Part shown: piece after piece, positions 7,833-17,279 of the stretch
Layout of the letters: each line of letters starts with the position of its first letter
How positions within the stretch are numbered: position 1 is the stretch's first letter
Program-made: the position numbers and the translations under genes
DNA from: Zeaxanthinibacter sp. PT1
GTDB taxonomy: Bacteria > Bacteroidota > Bacteroidia > Flavobacteriales > Flavobacteriaceae
DNA length: 64,000 bases
Assembly (NCBI RefSeq): GCF_028464225.1
Contig: NZ_JAQPCN010000001.1
Location: 806,001-870,000 of the forward strand
Direction: 5' to 3'
The notes under the pieces: model-generated
Told to the model about the DNA's origin: nothing
Seen by the model: the letters and a program-made list of their open reading frames with translations, nothing else
The model's database searches: none

Positions 7833-9335
7833 TTAGTTCTCTGCTTTGAACCTGAGAATATCATCAGCAGCAGACCGATCGTTATATAAGCGCTGGACCT
7901 TGTTCTGACCGCCGAGTTTCCCGATGGATTTCATATAATCCCGGAACCCTCCTTCGCGTATACGGCTTATTTTAAGCGGCTGCAGGACCTTTCCTTCAAT
8001 CAGGTCAAAATAATAACTATTCTGTCGCTGTAAAGACCGGTCCAAAGTCTGCCTGAAGCTTTCCATATCCGCAGGTTCTTTTGAAAATTCTATTAACCAC
8101 TCGTGATAAGGTAATTCATCTCCTTCCGGGGTAATCTGTGGTGCCACCGTGAATTCATTGACCTGGGCAGCACTGGCTTCAACCGCCTCCTGCATCGCCT
8201 GCTCCACTTCCTTTGCGATCACATGTTCGCCGAAGGCTGAAATAAAATGCTTTATCCGCCCGGAAACCACTACCCGGTATGGATCCAGTGAAGTAAACTG
8301 AACGGTATCTCCAAGGTTGTAAGCCCACAGCCCTGCATTAGTGGAGATGATCATCACGTAATTGACCCCTAACTCTACATCTTGCAACAGTAAGCGTCGC
8401 GGGTTTTCCTTAAAAAATTCATCTGCCTTTACAAACTCGTAAAAGATGCCCGAGTTTAGCAGTAACAGTAAGCCTTTTTCCTTTTGCGAATCCTGGTAGG
8501 CAAAAAAGCCTTCACTGGCCGGGAATAATTCAATACTGTCCACCCTGCGCCCAATCAGGGCTTCAAACTTGGCGCGGTAAGGTTCGTAATTGACCCCGCC
8601 GTAGATGAACAACTGGAAATTCTGGAATAGCTCCCCTACTTTCTTCCCTGTTTTTTGCTGTAAACGCTCAAAGTACATCTGCACCCAGGAGGGTATCCCC
8701 GCAATAACTGCCATATCTTCGTGAAGGGTCTCTTCGACAATCGCATTTACCTTGGTCTCCCAGTCCTCTATACAATTCGTCTCCCAGCTAGGCAGCCTGT
8801 TCTTCTGGAGATAATCGGGCACATAGTGGGCCGATATCCCGGAAAGTCTTCCCAGCTTTATGCCGTTCTTCTCGGCGAGTTCAGGGCTTCCCTGTAAAAA
8901 GATCATTTTGCGATCCACGAAAGCCGAATTGCCGGTCTCATGAATATAATGAAGGATGGCATCACGTGATGCTTCTACCTGGTACTTTATAGACGGGCCG
9001 GTTATGGGGATGTACTTAGCTCCGGAAGTGGTCCCGGAAGTTTTGGCAAAATAGAGCGGTTTACCGGGCCATAGAATATCGGGTTCCCCGGCCACAGACC
9101 TTTCTACATACGGCTTAAGTTCTTCGTAATCGCGTATGGGTACTCTTGAAGTGAAATCTATATGATTTTTAATCTGGTCAAAACCGTGATCCTTCCCAAA
9201 TGCCGTATTTTTTGCAATACCCAGAAGTTCCCGGAAGACCTTATCCTGGGTCTTATGGGGTTGTTTTGCCCAACGAGCTGTCTTTCGGACTATCTTCCGT
9301 GCAAATATTCTGGCTGCAAAAGCTTTGACAGACAT
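7833..9335 (-). CDS. GH3-family acyl-adenylating protein
   Basis: A 500-residue member of the GH3 branch of the ANL adenylating-enzyme superfamily. The ATP-binding signature FAKTSGTTSGAKYIPIT lies at about residues 94-110. Later it shows LFPASEGFFAYQ, YNLGDTVQF and SGRIKHFISAFGEHV, the elements that contact the adenylate and hinge the C-terminal subdomain. Plant GH3 proteins join amino acids to jasmonate or auxin; the bacterial substrate is not known, so only acyl-acid activation is claimed. It begins 9 nt after the M23 peptidase stop, so the two genes are probably cotranscribed. Confidence 0.9.
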   Translation of the reverse strand: MSVKAFAARIFARKIVRKTARWAKQPHKTQDKVFRELLGIAKNTAFGKDHGFDQIKNHIDFTSRVPIRDYEELKPYVERSVAGEPDILWPGKPLYFAKTSGTTSGAKYIPITGPSIKYQVEASRDAILHYIHETGNSAFVDRKMIFLQGSPELAEKNGIKLGRLSGISAHYVPDYLQKNRLPSWETNCIEDWETKVNAIVEETLHEDMAVIAGIPSWVQMYFERLQQKTGKKVGELFQNFQLFIYGGVNYEPYRAKFEALIGRRVDSIELFPASEGFFAYQDSQKEKGLLLLLNSGIFYEFVKADEFFKENPRRLLLQDVELGVNYVMIISTNAGLWAYNLGDTVQFTSLDPYRVVVSGRIKHFISAFGEHVIAKEVEQAMQEAVEASAAQVNEFTVAPQITPEGDELPYHEWLIEFSKEPADMESFRQTLDRSLQRQNSYYFDLIEGKVLQPLKISRIREGGFRDYMKSIGKLGGQNKVQRLYNDRSAADDILRFKAEN

Positions 9336-9344
9336 AAACGGGAT

Positions 9345-10211
9345 TTAAAATTCTATGTAATTTGACGGGTCTACAGGCGTACCTTCTTTCCACAATTCAA
9401 AATGCAGATGTTCTCCCGTGGTCAGGGAACCAGTATTGCCCACAGAGGCGATCACTTCGCCCACGCGTACAATATCCCCCTGCTGCTTATAAAGAGCACC
9501 ATTATGCTTATATACCGAAAGGTATCCATCTTTGTGCTCCAGGATTACCACATAGCCGGTATCGGCGGTCCACTCGGCAAAAACAACGCTGCCGTTAGCC
9601 ACAGCTTTCACAGGAGTGTCCTTAGCGGCCACCACATCAATGCCGTAATGCTTTATCTGGGCATTATAAGAGTCAGAAATCGTTCCACTAACCGGGGAGA
9701 AGAATGTTATCTCCGTGCTGCTTTCATCCCGTTGAAATACGTTGTATTTGTCTTCCAATGCAACTTCTGCCCTTAGCGCCGAATCCTGGGGAATAGGCGT
9801 TAAATCAACAGTACTGGGGTCTATTTTGAAGGATTCGTAAATAGAATCCGGCCGTACTTCGCTACTGGCAACCTCGCCCCTCAACACCATTCTTATCCTA
9901 TCTAAATACCTATTGGTATAATTAAGTGCAGTGACCAGGGAATCCGTTTTAAAGGTGAGTTCAGTAGCCTGTCTTTTTAAACGGGTTGAGGAGTAGCCGG
10001 GAATATACTCTCGTAACGGCGTAAAGGCGATCAGTAAGGTAGTAAGAGCGATCAAACCAATAATAGCCAGTGAGCCTGTCACAAATACATTGAGACGGCT
10101 CAGCTTAAAGGAGATCTTCTCCTCAAAGGTGCTTTCGTTCAGGATAACCAGGCGATACTTATGCAGTAACTTCCTCCTGATTTCCTTCCTTTTCTTTCCT
10201 TTTGGGGCCAT
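9345..10211 (-). CDS. M23-family peptidoglycan endopeptidase, membrane-anchored
   Basis: A 288-residue protein from the ATG at 10211; the frame is open from 10220, but homologues as remembered start with the basic MAPKGKKRKE segment. A single transmembrane helix at about 45-70 follows a basic cytoplasmic tail, then a linker and a C-terminal LytM domain. The zinc ligands are visible in HYGIDVVA (H...D) and in HLHFELW. It should cleave stem-peptide cross-links, or act as a regulator of amidases, in the periplasm. A -7 box TATATTTG ends only 6 nt before the ATG, suggesting a leaderless message. Confidence 0.92.
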   Translation of the reverse strand: MAPKGKKRKEIRRKLLHKYRLVILNESTFEEKISFKLSRLNVFVTGSLAIIGLIALTTLLIAFTPLREYIPGYSSTRLKRQATELTFKTDSLVTALNYTNRYLDRIRMVLRGEVASSEVRPDSIYESFKIDPSTVDLTPIPQDSALRAEVALEDKYNVFQRDESSTEITFFSPVSGTISDSYNAQIKHYGIDVVAAKDTPVKAVANGSVVFAEWTADTGYVVILEHKDGYLSVYKHNGALYKQQGDIVRVGEVIASVGNTGSLTTGEHLHFELWKEGTPVDPSNYIEF

Positions 10212-10217
10212 AAAGCA

Positions 10218-10225
10218 CAAATATA
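10218..10225 (-). promoter_or_regulatory. -7 promoter box TATATTTG of the M23 peptidase gene
   Basis: Exact match to TAnnTTTG on the minus strand, with only six bases between the box and the ATG at 10211. The expected transcription start would fall at or next to the start codon. Confidence 0.55.
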
Positions 10226-10379
10226 AGGTTCAGTCTGAATATCGTGCGCTCTGCTCCTTAAATTTATGAAATTTAAGAGCGCCCCAATACATTAGGGCCA
10301 ATGTAGGGACATAATCGCTTTTCAATTTTACAACCAAAACCACTTGACAGAATTAACGCTGTTGTAATTGGTTTTTTAG

Positions 10380-10387
10380 TACCTTTG
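10380..10387 (+). promoter_or_regulatory. -7 promoter box TACCTTTG of tatA
   Basis: Exact TAnnTTTG match, 22 nt before the tatA ATG. TTG triplets lie upstream at 10344 and 10362, but neither has the ideal -33 spacing. Confidence 0.55.
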
Positions 10388-10409
10388 TAATCCATTTAAA
10401 GATAATTAC

Positions 10410-10595
10410 ATGGTATCACTTATTCCATTTTTGGCCATCGGGCCATGGCAGATTGCAGTCGTTGTTGTACTGGTTCTTCTATTGTTTGGCGGTAAAAAGA
10501 TCCCTGAACTTATGAGGGGTCTGGGCAGCGGTATTAAAGAATTCAAAGATGCTTCCAAAGAAGACGAAAAAGTGGAAGAAAAGAAAGAGTCTTAG
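10410..10595 (+). CDS. tatA: Sec-independent translocase subunit TatA
   Basis: A 61-residue TatA/E-type protein: an N-terminal transmembrane helix (about 5-25, containing [19 protein letters not shown]), the hinge FGGKKIPEL, an amphipathic helix (about 29-45, [14 protein letters not shown]) and a charged tail. It forms the pore element that moves folded twin-arginine substrates across the inner membrane. It is monocistronic, with its own promoter box and a strong terminator; tatC is not in the window. Confidence 0.95.
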   Translation: MVSLIPFLAIGPWQIAVVVVLVLLLFGGKKIPELMRGLGSGIKEFKDASKEDEKVEEKKES

Positions 10596-10620
10596 ACCAG
10601 AATGCCATAAAAAATTCAGA

Positions 10621-10648
10621 AACATCCCAACCCGGGATGTTTTTTTTT
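10621..10648 (+). terminator. Rho-independent terminator of tatA
   Basis: An 8-bp perfect stem (AACATCCC / GGGATGTT) with a 5-nt loop, followed by a run of seven more T. Confidence 0.9.
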
Positions 10649-10811
10649 GGGGGTCCGGTGGGTATTCAGTCAGAGATTCCAACCAGTACTAAGTAATGAT
10701 CTCAGCTGTTGAGATTATTTCACTAAAATATTGGGCCTTTCCTACTACAGAATTATAGCAACGGCAACAGCTCATGCGGCTTTAGCTCACCGTCACATCT
10801 GCTAGTTTCAA

Positions 10812-10857
10812 TTTCACAACAATTTTTCTGTCACGTCAGTCGTTTTGTTTAACCTTG
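10812..10857 (+). promoter_or_regulatory. TTTCACAACAA element plus TAACCTTG box upstream of the 1720-residue cargo gene
   Basis: TTTCACAACAA lies at 10812-10822. TAACCTTG, one mismatch from TAnnTTTG, starts 38 nt after the first base of the element. The same element occurs upstream of three other T9SS genes in the window. At the same +38 position the 17139 and 55432 copies carry TAATTTCA. Confidence 0.5.
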
Positions 10858-10909
10858 TGCGCACACAAATCAGGATTAATTAAACAAATTGAACTAACAG
10901 TAATATACC

Positions 10910-13900
10910 TTGTTCCCCAATATAAGAATTGCCTTATTTATAGGTTTATCTATCTTATGCCTGTTTGCCTGTAATATGCATTCCTTGAATGCTCAAGAAG
11001 GGCAGCCAGCTGCATTTGAAATTGATGCCGAAATAATCTCCGGTAACCGTACCATCGGGATGGACGATTGGTTCCCGGGAGAGTCAGGGCAAGGTGTGAT
11101 CAGCCTCGACCAGCTTTTCAGCTTTCAATCCAATATCAGCAAGAAAAAGAACCGGGCATTTGAAGCACTCATGCGATTTCCCAATGGTAGCGTTCAGAAT
11201 GGTCGAATCTGGTTGGAAGGGAGGTACGGCCACGACCATGTCGCATCCGGGGGCTGGGACGATGACACTGTGTTTGATGAAAGCCAGGGGCACAACCCAA
11301 AAAATTGGAAGGCAGACAGTAACGGGCTGCCGGATAAAACCGATATACAGGATACCTATATGCACATCCGGCGCGAAGGCACCGGCTTAAAGGATTCATT
11401 GTGGATCGTTGGTGCTGTCAGTACTATTGATAATGGCGGGACGCATTATATCGACGTAGAATTCCTAATTGACCAGCTCCAATTAAAAGGGAATAACTTC
11501 AAAACATCCGCCCCTGACGACGGTCACACATCCTGGAAATTTGACGGCGCAGGTAATATAATTCAAACCGGCGACCTGACTGTAGGACTTAACTTCACCG
11601 CTTCTACCATCGTGAATTTAGAGGTATGGATCTGGGTATCCCTGACAGACTATTTATCCAACCGAGGCTTTGGGTACATCGATTATGTCAGCGCTTCCCC
11701 GGGTTCTACATTCGGATATGCCATGATCGATATCGGTTCAGCCGGATTTACGGGTATAAACAACAATTTTACAGATGCCCCACCCTGGGGAGTCTTTGAT
11801 TCAAAAGCTGAGCCTACTTACGCTTACGCACCGGAATTACTAACAGAATTCGGAATTAACCTCAGCAAACTGGGACTGGACCCGGTGATGAATTTCCCGG
11901 GGGTTGGTTTGTGCGATTTTCAATTCAAAACTGTACTGTTTAAAAGTCGAATCAGCAATAGCATGCGTTCGGTCCTAAGAGATTTTGCAGGCCCCTACCA
12001 ACTCAAGGAAGCTGAAGAAGCTCCGCCGGCTGACAACACCATCATTCCCCCGGGGAATTTTCAGAGTTGTCTGACTGATGAAACCCTAACACTGAAAGCC
12101 GCGGTTAACGAGGCAGATGCGATATACCAATGGCAAGCTGTAAGTCCGGGGGTGAGTTTTCCCGGTGGGGAACGAATCCTGCTAGGTATCGGTCTTAACG
12201 AAGTACAGATCAATAGCCCCGGGGAATACAACCTGGTTATCAGTCAGAGCGGTGTATGCGCCAATGAACCAAATCCACCATACTCCATAGCTATTGGTGC
12301 AGAACCCTGTGCCAGGGATGATGACTACCTGGTTCAAATGGAAGAATCCCAGGTATTCGAAGTATGGGAAAATGATCTTGACCTCGAGGGAGACCTCGAT
12401 CAAAATTCGGTCACGACTACAGGGTTACTTCAGCCTTCTAACGGAACAGTGGACATCGCAGGAACCGGGGAAATCACCTATACTCCCAATTCCGGTTACA
12501 AAGGTCCTGACAGCTTTGAATACCGCATATGTGATGCTAACGGACTTTGTGATACAGCAACGGTACGTTTGGAGATCATAGACCCTATTCCCCCACCCTT
12601 CCTCGATTCGGATGCCGACGGGATCTTTGATAAGGACGACCTGGATGACGATAATGATGGAATCCCGGATACAGAGGAACAAGGGGTGATCATGGACAGG
12701 AACCAGCCGGCATGCGGGGGAGAAACGCCACTTGATTTCAGTAATGACGCAATACTGATCTCGGGGACTGACAAGCAGAAAGGTGCTGTGTACCGGGTAT
12801 CAGAAGTGAGCCCGGGAGTGGATGCCCTGATTACGATCTCGGACATCTACAATGCTACCATCACCGCTATCGATTTTAACGACACCGATCCCCATGCTTT
12901 CCGACCGGAATCTGCCTTCAGTTTCAAGGATGCAGGAGACCAGGGATTGATCGAATATAAAATACGCTTTGTAAAAAGTAACAGCTTCAGTCCTGTGGTG
13001 ATCGACAACTTCTTTATGAATTTCAACGATATTGACGGTACTCCCCAGTATGCCGAGCAAACCTGGGCAGATAAACCGACGAACTATGTATTATCTGACC
13101 CTACTGAACTGAGTATGTACAGTGACGGTAAATGGATCGTGGGCACCTCCGGTACAAAAACTTACGGCGGGGCAAGCAATGCTAACCCACAGACCAATTT
13201 CGGGGTTCATTACACCTCTAAATCCGAGATGACCGTGAGGGTTGGAGCCATGGCGCGAGTCGCAGGCGCTAAGTCCCTGCGCAGGCTACACCATATCGAA
13301 TTCTTGTGTGTGACCAACTACATTAACCCGGTCCGATATATGATGGATGCTGACTTTGATGGGGTGCCCAACCACCTGGATCTGGACAGTGATAATGACG
13401 GGATATTCGATGCGGTTGAAGCCGGGCATGGGGTGGATCACACCCGGGGAATCCTAAACGGTTCTTTCGGTGATAACGGAATGGCCGATACCGTCGAGAC
13501 TACTAACGATTCCGGGATTCTTAATTATACCCTGAGCGATTCGGATGCTGCCGGCTTAATGGATTACCTGGAGAACGACAGCGATTCTGATGGTTGTAGT
13601 GATGCTAACGAGGCGCATTTTAAAACTGATGCAGACGGGGGAGACAATCCCTTTTACGGAACCGGCTCACCCCCCTTGATCAATACAGATGGCACAGTGC
13701 GCTTTGCCCCTTACAGACTACCCCTGGATAATGACGCTAATGGAATTTATGACTTCCGTGAAGCCACGGCACCGACCATAACACGTCATCCAGAAAACCA
13801 AATAAGCTGTAAAGGAGAGAATGTAATATTTAGTGTTGAAGCGGATCAAGCGAGCCAATACCAGTGGCAGGTCTTTGATGGCGACGCATGGACTAATTTG

Positions 13901-16072
13901 GTAAACGATACGATCTACCAGGGTACAGATACGGATAGTTTACAGATACTAAACGCCCCTTTAAATTTGAACGGAAAAAGTTTCAGGGCCTTAATGTCCG
14001 GAGCTTCGTTCGTCTGTGATATCAATTCTAATCCGGCCACCCTTAACCTGCAACCAGGCCCGGAAGTGAAGGCCAATGCGTCTTCTTTATCTATAAGTTC
14101 CGGTGACTTCGTTACCCTGACGGGAACGGGGGCCGAGAGTTATACCTGGGACCATGGTATCACGGATGGTGAACCAATTCAATTGTTTGCGACTACAACC
14201 TTTACCGTTACGGGTATCGGGGCAGACGGTTGTACAAATACCGATAGTACAACCATCGAAGTTAATGCCCTTTCAGACCTGGAACTGGGCAAATCTGCGG
14301 ATAATACCACGCCGAATGTCGGTGATGAAATCACCTTTACCATAACAGTCACAAACCATGGTCCGGATAAAGCAACCAACGTCAGGATACTCGACAATAT
14401 ACCAATTGGTTTCATCCCGGTTTCCGCAGCGAATAACGGGACAATTTCCGGTAATAAAATAGAATGGTCCTTAGCCGAAGTTGCCGTCGGACAACAGCAA
14501 CTAACCTATAAAGCACGGGTTAACCCTCCCACTGGTACAGCTGGAGAATTCCGGAATATGGTACAGGTGACCGCGTTAGATCAGCAGGATCCTGATTCTG
14601 ACCCCAAGAACGATGATGGGGACCAGAGTGAAGACGATGAGGCTCAATTCACAATTCCAACACCAACAGCTGATTTGATGTTGACAAAAACGATAGACAA
14701 GAACGAGGCCACCGTAGGGGAGCTTGTCGTATTCACCATAAGCGTTCGTAACCAGGGGCCGTACTCGGCCACCGGGATAAGTATTTCAGAAAACATCCCG
14801 GCGGGCTATGAGCTGCTAGCTGCCACCACTACTACAGGAGACTACTCCCAGGAAACTTCACGATGGAATATTTCAGAATTACTCAATGGTGAGTCGGCAA
14901 CATTAGTTGTAGAAGCCACTGTTAATCCTACTGGTCCGTATAACAATTCTGTCAGTATAATCGAATTGGACCAGGCAGATACAACGCCCGGGGATAATTC
15001 GGCTTCATCCGGGATAGAGACCGTGAAATCCCAGGCTGATCTTGAATTGGAAAAACTGGTAAGCAAAAGCGATCCCAATGTTGGCGATACTGTGGTTTTT
15101 ACTATAAACATAAAGAATAACGGACCGGATACGGCCACTAATGTTCTATTGATCGACCAACTTCCGCCAGGCTTAGAATTGATTTCTGCCCCCGGCGCCG
15201 AGATAGACGAAAACCTCATCCAATGGCATATCCCGGAAATCCCGGTTGGCCTAAAAACCCTTTCGTATGAAGTTCGGGTACTGCCGTCCACAGGGCTAGC
15301 CGGGGAATACAGGAATATTGCAGAAATAGCCGCAACAGACCAGGCAGACCCGGACTCCCAACCCGGGAACGATGATGGGGACCAGGACCAGGATGATGAA
15401 GATGGCGTTGCATTGACCGTACCCATGGCGAAATTAGTGCTGACCAAAGAAGTAGAGACCACCGAGGTCCGTATAGGAGATTCAGTTACTTTCACCATTA
15501 CCCTCAGTAATAGTGGTGATCGGGAGGCTACGAATATTGTAGTACAAGACGAATTGCCTTCCGGCTATGCCCTGGAATCAGTCATTGTCAGTACCGGAAG
15601 TTTTGATAGCTCTTCCTGGTCTATTCCCGTATTAGCTCCCGGGCTAAGCGCTACCCTGACCATGATCGTCCAGGTAACAGATGGGGGGGATTATGAGAAT
15701 ATCGCCCAAATAACCTATGCCGACCAATTGATCGATCAGGGCGGGCAGGATATGGATACCGCTATAATCAATTTTAAAGAGGACTGCCTTGTTGTCTACA
15801 ACGAGTTTTCCCCAAATGACGACGGACTAAATGATGTGCTGTATATAGAATGCATAGAACAATACCCGAACAGTCGATTGCAGGTCTTTGACCGCTGGGG
15901 TTCAAAAGTTTTTGATGAACCCGGGTACGATAACAGTTGGAGAGGTATTAATAAGTCTAAAACAAGTTACGACCCGGAAAAGGAATTAAGCACAGGCACT
16001 TATTATTACATCCTGAGTTTAGGTGATGGAAAAACACCGGACAGGACCGGTTGGCTTTATATAAGTCGATGA
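10910..16072 (+). CDS. Large T9SS type B cargo protein with DUF11 and TSP3 repeats
   Basis: A 1720-residue secreted surface protein. The only plausible start is TTG at 10910; a hydrophobic signal follows. It contains LFAC, so lipoprotein processing is possible, and LNAQEG, a signal peptidase I option. Order: novel N-terminal region (about 30-350), Ig-like segment (about 370-460), cadherin-like VxEND/YTPNSGYKGPDSFEY domain (about 465-555), calcium-binding TSP3-type DxDxDG clusters (about 560-590 and again near 815-835), Ig/PKD-like domains (about 960-1115), four DUF11 repeats (starting about 1122, 1254, 1376 and 1507), and a type B sorting domain from about 1625 (NEFSPNDDGLNDV, FDRWGSKVF, TGTYYYIL). 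It is probably an adhesin or matrix protein exported by T9SS. A PorP/SprF gene follows after 25 nt. Confidence 0.85.
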   Translation: MFPNIRIALFIGLSILCLFACNMHSLNAQEGQPAAFEIDAEIISGNRTIGMDDWFPGESGQGVISLDQLFSFQSNISKKKNRAFEALMRFPNGSVQNGRIWLEGRYGHDHVASGGWDDDTVFDESQGHNPKNWKADSNGLPDKTDIQDTYMHIRREGTGLKDSLWIVGAVSTIDNGGTHYIDVEFLIDQLQLKGNNFKTSAPDDGHTSWKFDGAGNIIQTGDLTVGLNFTASTIVNLEVWIWVSLTDYLSNRGFGYIDYVSASPGSTFGYAMIDIGSAGFTGINNNFTDAPPWGVFDSKAEPTYAYAPELLTEFGINLSKLGLDPVMNFPGVGLCDFQFKTVLFKSRISNSMRSVLRDFAGPYQLKEAEEAPPADNTIIPPGNFQSCLTDETLTLKAAVNEADAIYQWQAVSPGVSFPGGERILLGIGLNEVQINSPGEYNLVISQSGVCANEPNPPYSIAIGAEPCARDDDYLVQMEESQVFEVWENDLDLEGDLDQNSVTTTGLLQPSNGTVDIAGTGEITYTPNSGYKGPDSFEYRICDANGLCDTATVRLEIIDPIPPPFLDSDADGIFDKDDLDDDNDGIPDTEEQGVIMDRNQPACGGETPLDFSNDAILISGTDKQKGAVYRVSEVSPGVDALITISDIYNATITAIDFNDTDPHAFRPESAFSFKDAGDQGLIEYKIRFVKSNSFSPVVIDNFFMNFNDIDGTPQYAEQTWADKPTNYVLSDPTELSMYSDGKWIVGTSGTKTYGGASNANPQTNFGVHYTSKSEMTVRVGAMARVAGAKSLRRLHHIEFLCVTNYINPVRYMMDADFDGVPNHLDLDSDNDGIFDAVEAGHGVDHTRGILNGSFGDNGMADTVETTNDSGILNYTLSDSDAAGLMDYLENDSDSDGCSDANEAHFKTDADGGDNPFYGTGSPPLINTDGTVRFAPYRLPLDNDANGIYDFREATAPTITRHPENQISCKGENVIFSVEADQASQYQWQVFDGDAWTNLVNDTIYQGTDTDSLQILNAPLNLNGKSFRALMSGASFVCDINSNPATLNLQPGPEVKANASSLSISSGDFVTLTGTGAESYTWDHGITDGEPIQLFATTTFTVTGIGADGCTNTDSTTIEVNALSDLELGKSADNTTPNVGDEITFTITVTNHGPDKATNVRILDNIPIGFIPVSAANNGTISGNKIEWSLAEVAVGQQQLTYKARVNPPTGTAGEFRNMVQVTALDQQDPDSDPKNDDGDQSEDDEAQFTIPTPTADLMLTKTIDKNEATVGELVVFTISVRNQGPYSATGISISENIPAGYELLAATTTTGDYSQETSRWNISELLNGESATLVVEATVNPTGPYNNSVSIIELDQADTTPGDNSASSGIETVKSQADLELEKLVSKSDPNVGDTVVFTINIKNNGPDTATNVLLIDQLPPGLELISAPGAEIDENLIQWHIPEIPVGLKTLSYEVRVLPSTGLAGEYRNIAEIAATDQADPDSQPGNDDGDQDQDDEDGVALTVPMAKLVLTKEVETTEVRIGDSVTFTITLSNSGDREATNIVVQDELPSGYALESVIVSTGSFDSSSWSIPVLAPGLSATLTMIVQVTDGGDYENIAQITYADQLIDQGGQDMDTAIINFKEDCLVVYNEFSPNDDGLNDVLYIECIEQYPNSRLQVFDRWGSKVFDEPGYDNSWRGINKSKTSYDPEKELSTGTYYYILSLGDGKTPDRTGWLYISR

Positions 16073-16097
16073 AACTAAAATCCCGGAAGAATATTAA

Positions 16098-17018
16098 ATG
16101 ACACTACCCCTCACACATACAACCCTAATACTAATACTGTTTGGTATATTTGTTTGCCGGGCACAGCAAAATCCCCAGTATACCCAGTATCAATTTAATC
16201 CTATGACCGTTAATGCCGGCTACACCGGCTCTAGGGGAGATCTGACCTTAATGGCCCTTTATCGCAGCCAGTGGTCAGGTATAGAAGGATCGCCCCGTAC
16301 CATGACTTTTAGTATCGAATCTCCAATACAGGGTTTTGATGGTTTAGGCCTCTCTGTAATACAGGATGAACTGGGTCCGTCACAGGAAACGTATATGGAC
16401 GCCAATTACGCCCACACATTAATCCTCAACTCTTCCGGTGCCCGTTTGGGCCTGGGCATCAAAGCTGGTGTAAGGTTATTGTCCATAGATTGGTCCAAGG
16501 GTAGGTTCCGGGATCCGGAAGCAGTATTCAACACCAATATCAACAGTAAATTACTTCCCAACCTGGGCGTAGGGAGCTTTTTCTATAACCAGAGATCCTA
16601 CCTAGGGTTTTCAATTCCCAACCTGATCCCTAATGTGCGCTACGAGGAATTTAAGGAGGCAGAAGAAACCGAAAGATTGCAGTATTACCTCATAGGAGGA
16701 CATGTATTCCAATTAGCGGAGGACATCAAATTTAAACCTTCATTTTACTTAAAATTTGTGCAGGGTAACCCCTTATCGAAAGACATTTCTGCTAATTTCC
16801 TATTCTATGATACTCTAAGCCTGGGGGCGAACTATCGTTTTGAAGAATCGCTGAGCGGGGTCCTGGGTATGCAGGTAACTCCTAATATCATCTTTGGATA
16901 TGCGTATGATTACAACACCAATGAACTTAATGTTTATAATTCGGGTTCTCATGAAATCTTTTTAAGATACCAATTGGTATCAAAAAATACCATCTTAAAA
17001 TCGCCTCGTTTCTTCTGA
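16098..17018 (+). CDS. PorP/SprF-family outer-membrane protein
   Basis: A 306-residue beta-barrel protein with a signal peptide (ends near CRAQQ). It has the family start QNPQYTQYQFNPMTVNAGYTGSRG in outline: an NPQ/QYxFNPM motif and a YxGSRG turn, then GIEGSPRT. SprF in Flavobacterium johnsoniae is required for export of the neighbouring SprB, and type B cargo generally pairs with such a protein. The gene is 25 nt downstream of the 1720-residue cargo gene, so it is very likely that cargo's partner. Confidence 0.92.
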   Translation: MTLPLTHTTLILILFGIFVCRAQQNPQYTQYQFNPMTVNAGYTGSRGDLTLMALYRSQWSGIEGSPRTMTFSIESPIQGFDGLGLSVIQDELGPSQETYMDANYAHTLILNSSGARLGLGIKAGVRLLSIDWSKGRFRDPEAVFNTNINSKLLPNLGVGSFFYNQRSYLGFSIPNLIPNVRYEEFKEAEETERLQYYLIGGHVFQLAEDIKFKPSFYLKFVQGNPLSKDISANFLFYDTLSLGANYRFEESLSGVLGMQVTPNIIFGYAYDYNTNELNVYNSGSHEIFLRYQLVSKNTILKSPRFF

Positions 17019-17137
17019 TATTCATCCCTGAACACCCTGCGGAGAAGAATTTGAATTTCCTGCTATAACAGTATAAATTGATTTAGGTAATTCATCGATC
17101 AACCACATTAAAACGGTATACACGACAAAAAAGCCTC

Positions 17138-17184
17138 GTTTCACAACAAAAAATAATCCAGGCATAGGGTTATTCCTAATTTCA
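17138..17184 (+). promoter_or_regulatory. Two-block element upstream of the PorE-like gene
   Basis: Block 1 is an 18-base match to the 55431 site: GTTTCACAAC, six A, then TA. Block 2, CCTAATTTCA, is at 17175-17184. The spacing is the same as in the copy upstream of the second giant adhesin (block starts 36 nt apart when counted from TTTCACAACA). About 95 nt separate the element from the ATG at 17280. Confidence 0.55.
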
Positions 17185-17279
17185 GCGTTACCTAAGGAGT
17201 GGGTACTAATATTATACTCCATATTCCTGGGTACACATTTTTATAATTGCCAACAACATTTTTCCCCGACAATATAGCA

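Larger units (their letters stand above)
10596..10909. other. Intergenic region between tatA and the first T9SS cargo gene
   Basis: These 314 bases hold the tatA terminator (10621-10648) and the TTTCACAACAA element (10812-10822) with a TAACCTTG box 38 nt from its start. No credible small ORF or RNA gene was seen. Confidence 0.7.

Noticed and set aside
8959-8972. Palindrome GCATCACGTGATGC with a CACGTG core, considered as a third parS
   Set aside because: The arms do not match the TGTTCC / GGAACA arms of the two real sites, and it lies in the body of the GH3-like coding region.
14842-15498. 218-codon minus-strand frame, and a similar 258-codon frame at 50750-51526
   Set aside because: Both lie opposite repeat domains of T9SS proteins and encode low-complexity Ser/Thr/Ile-rich sequence; shadows of the repeats.
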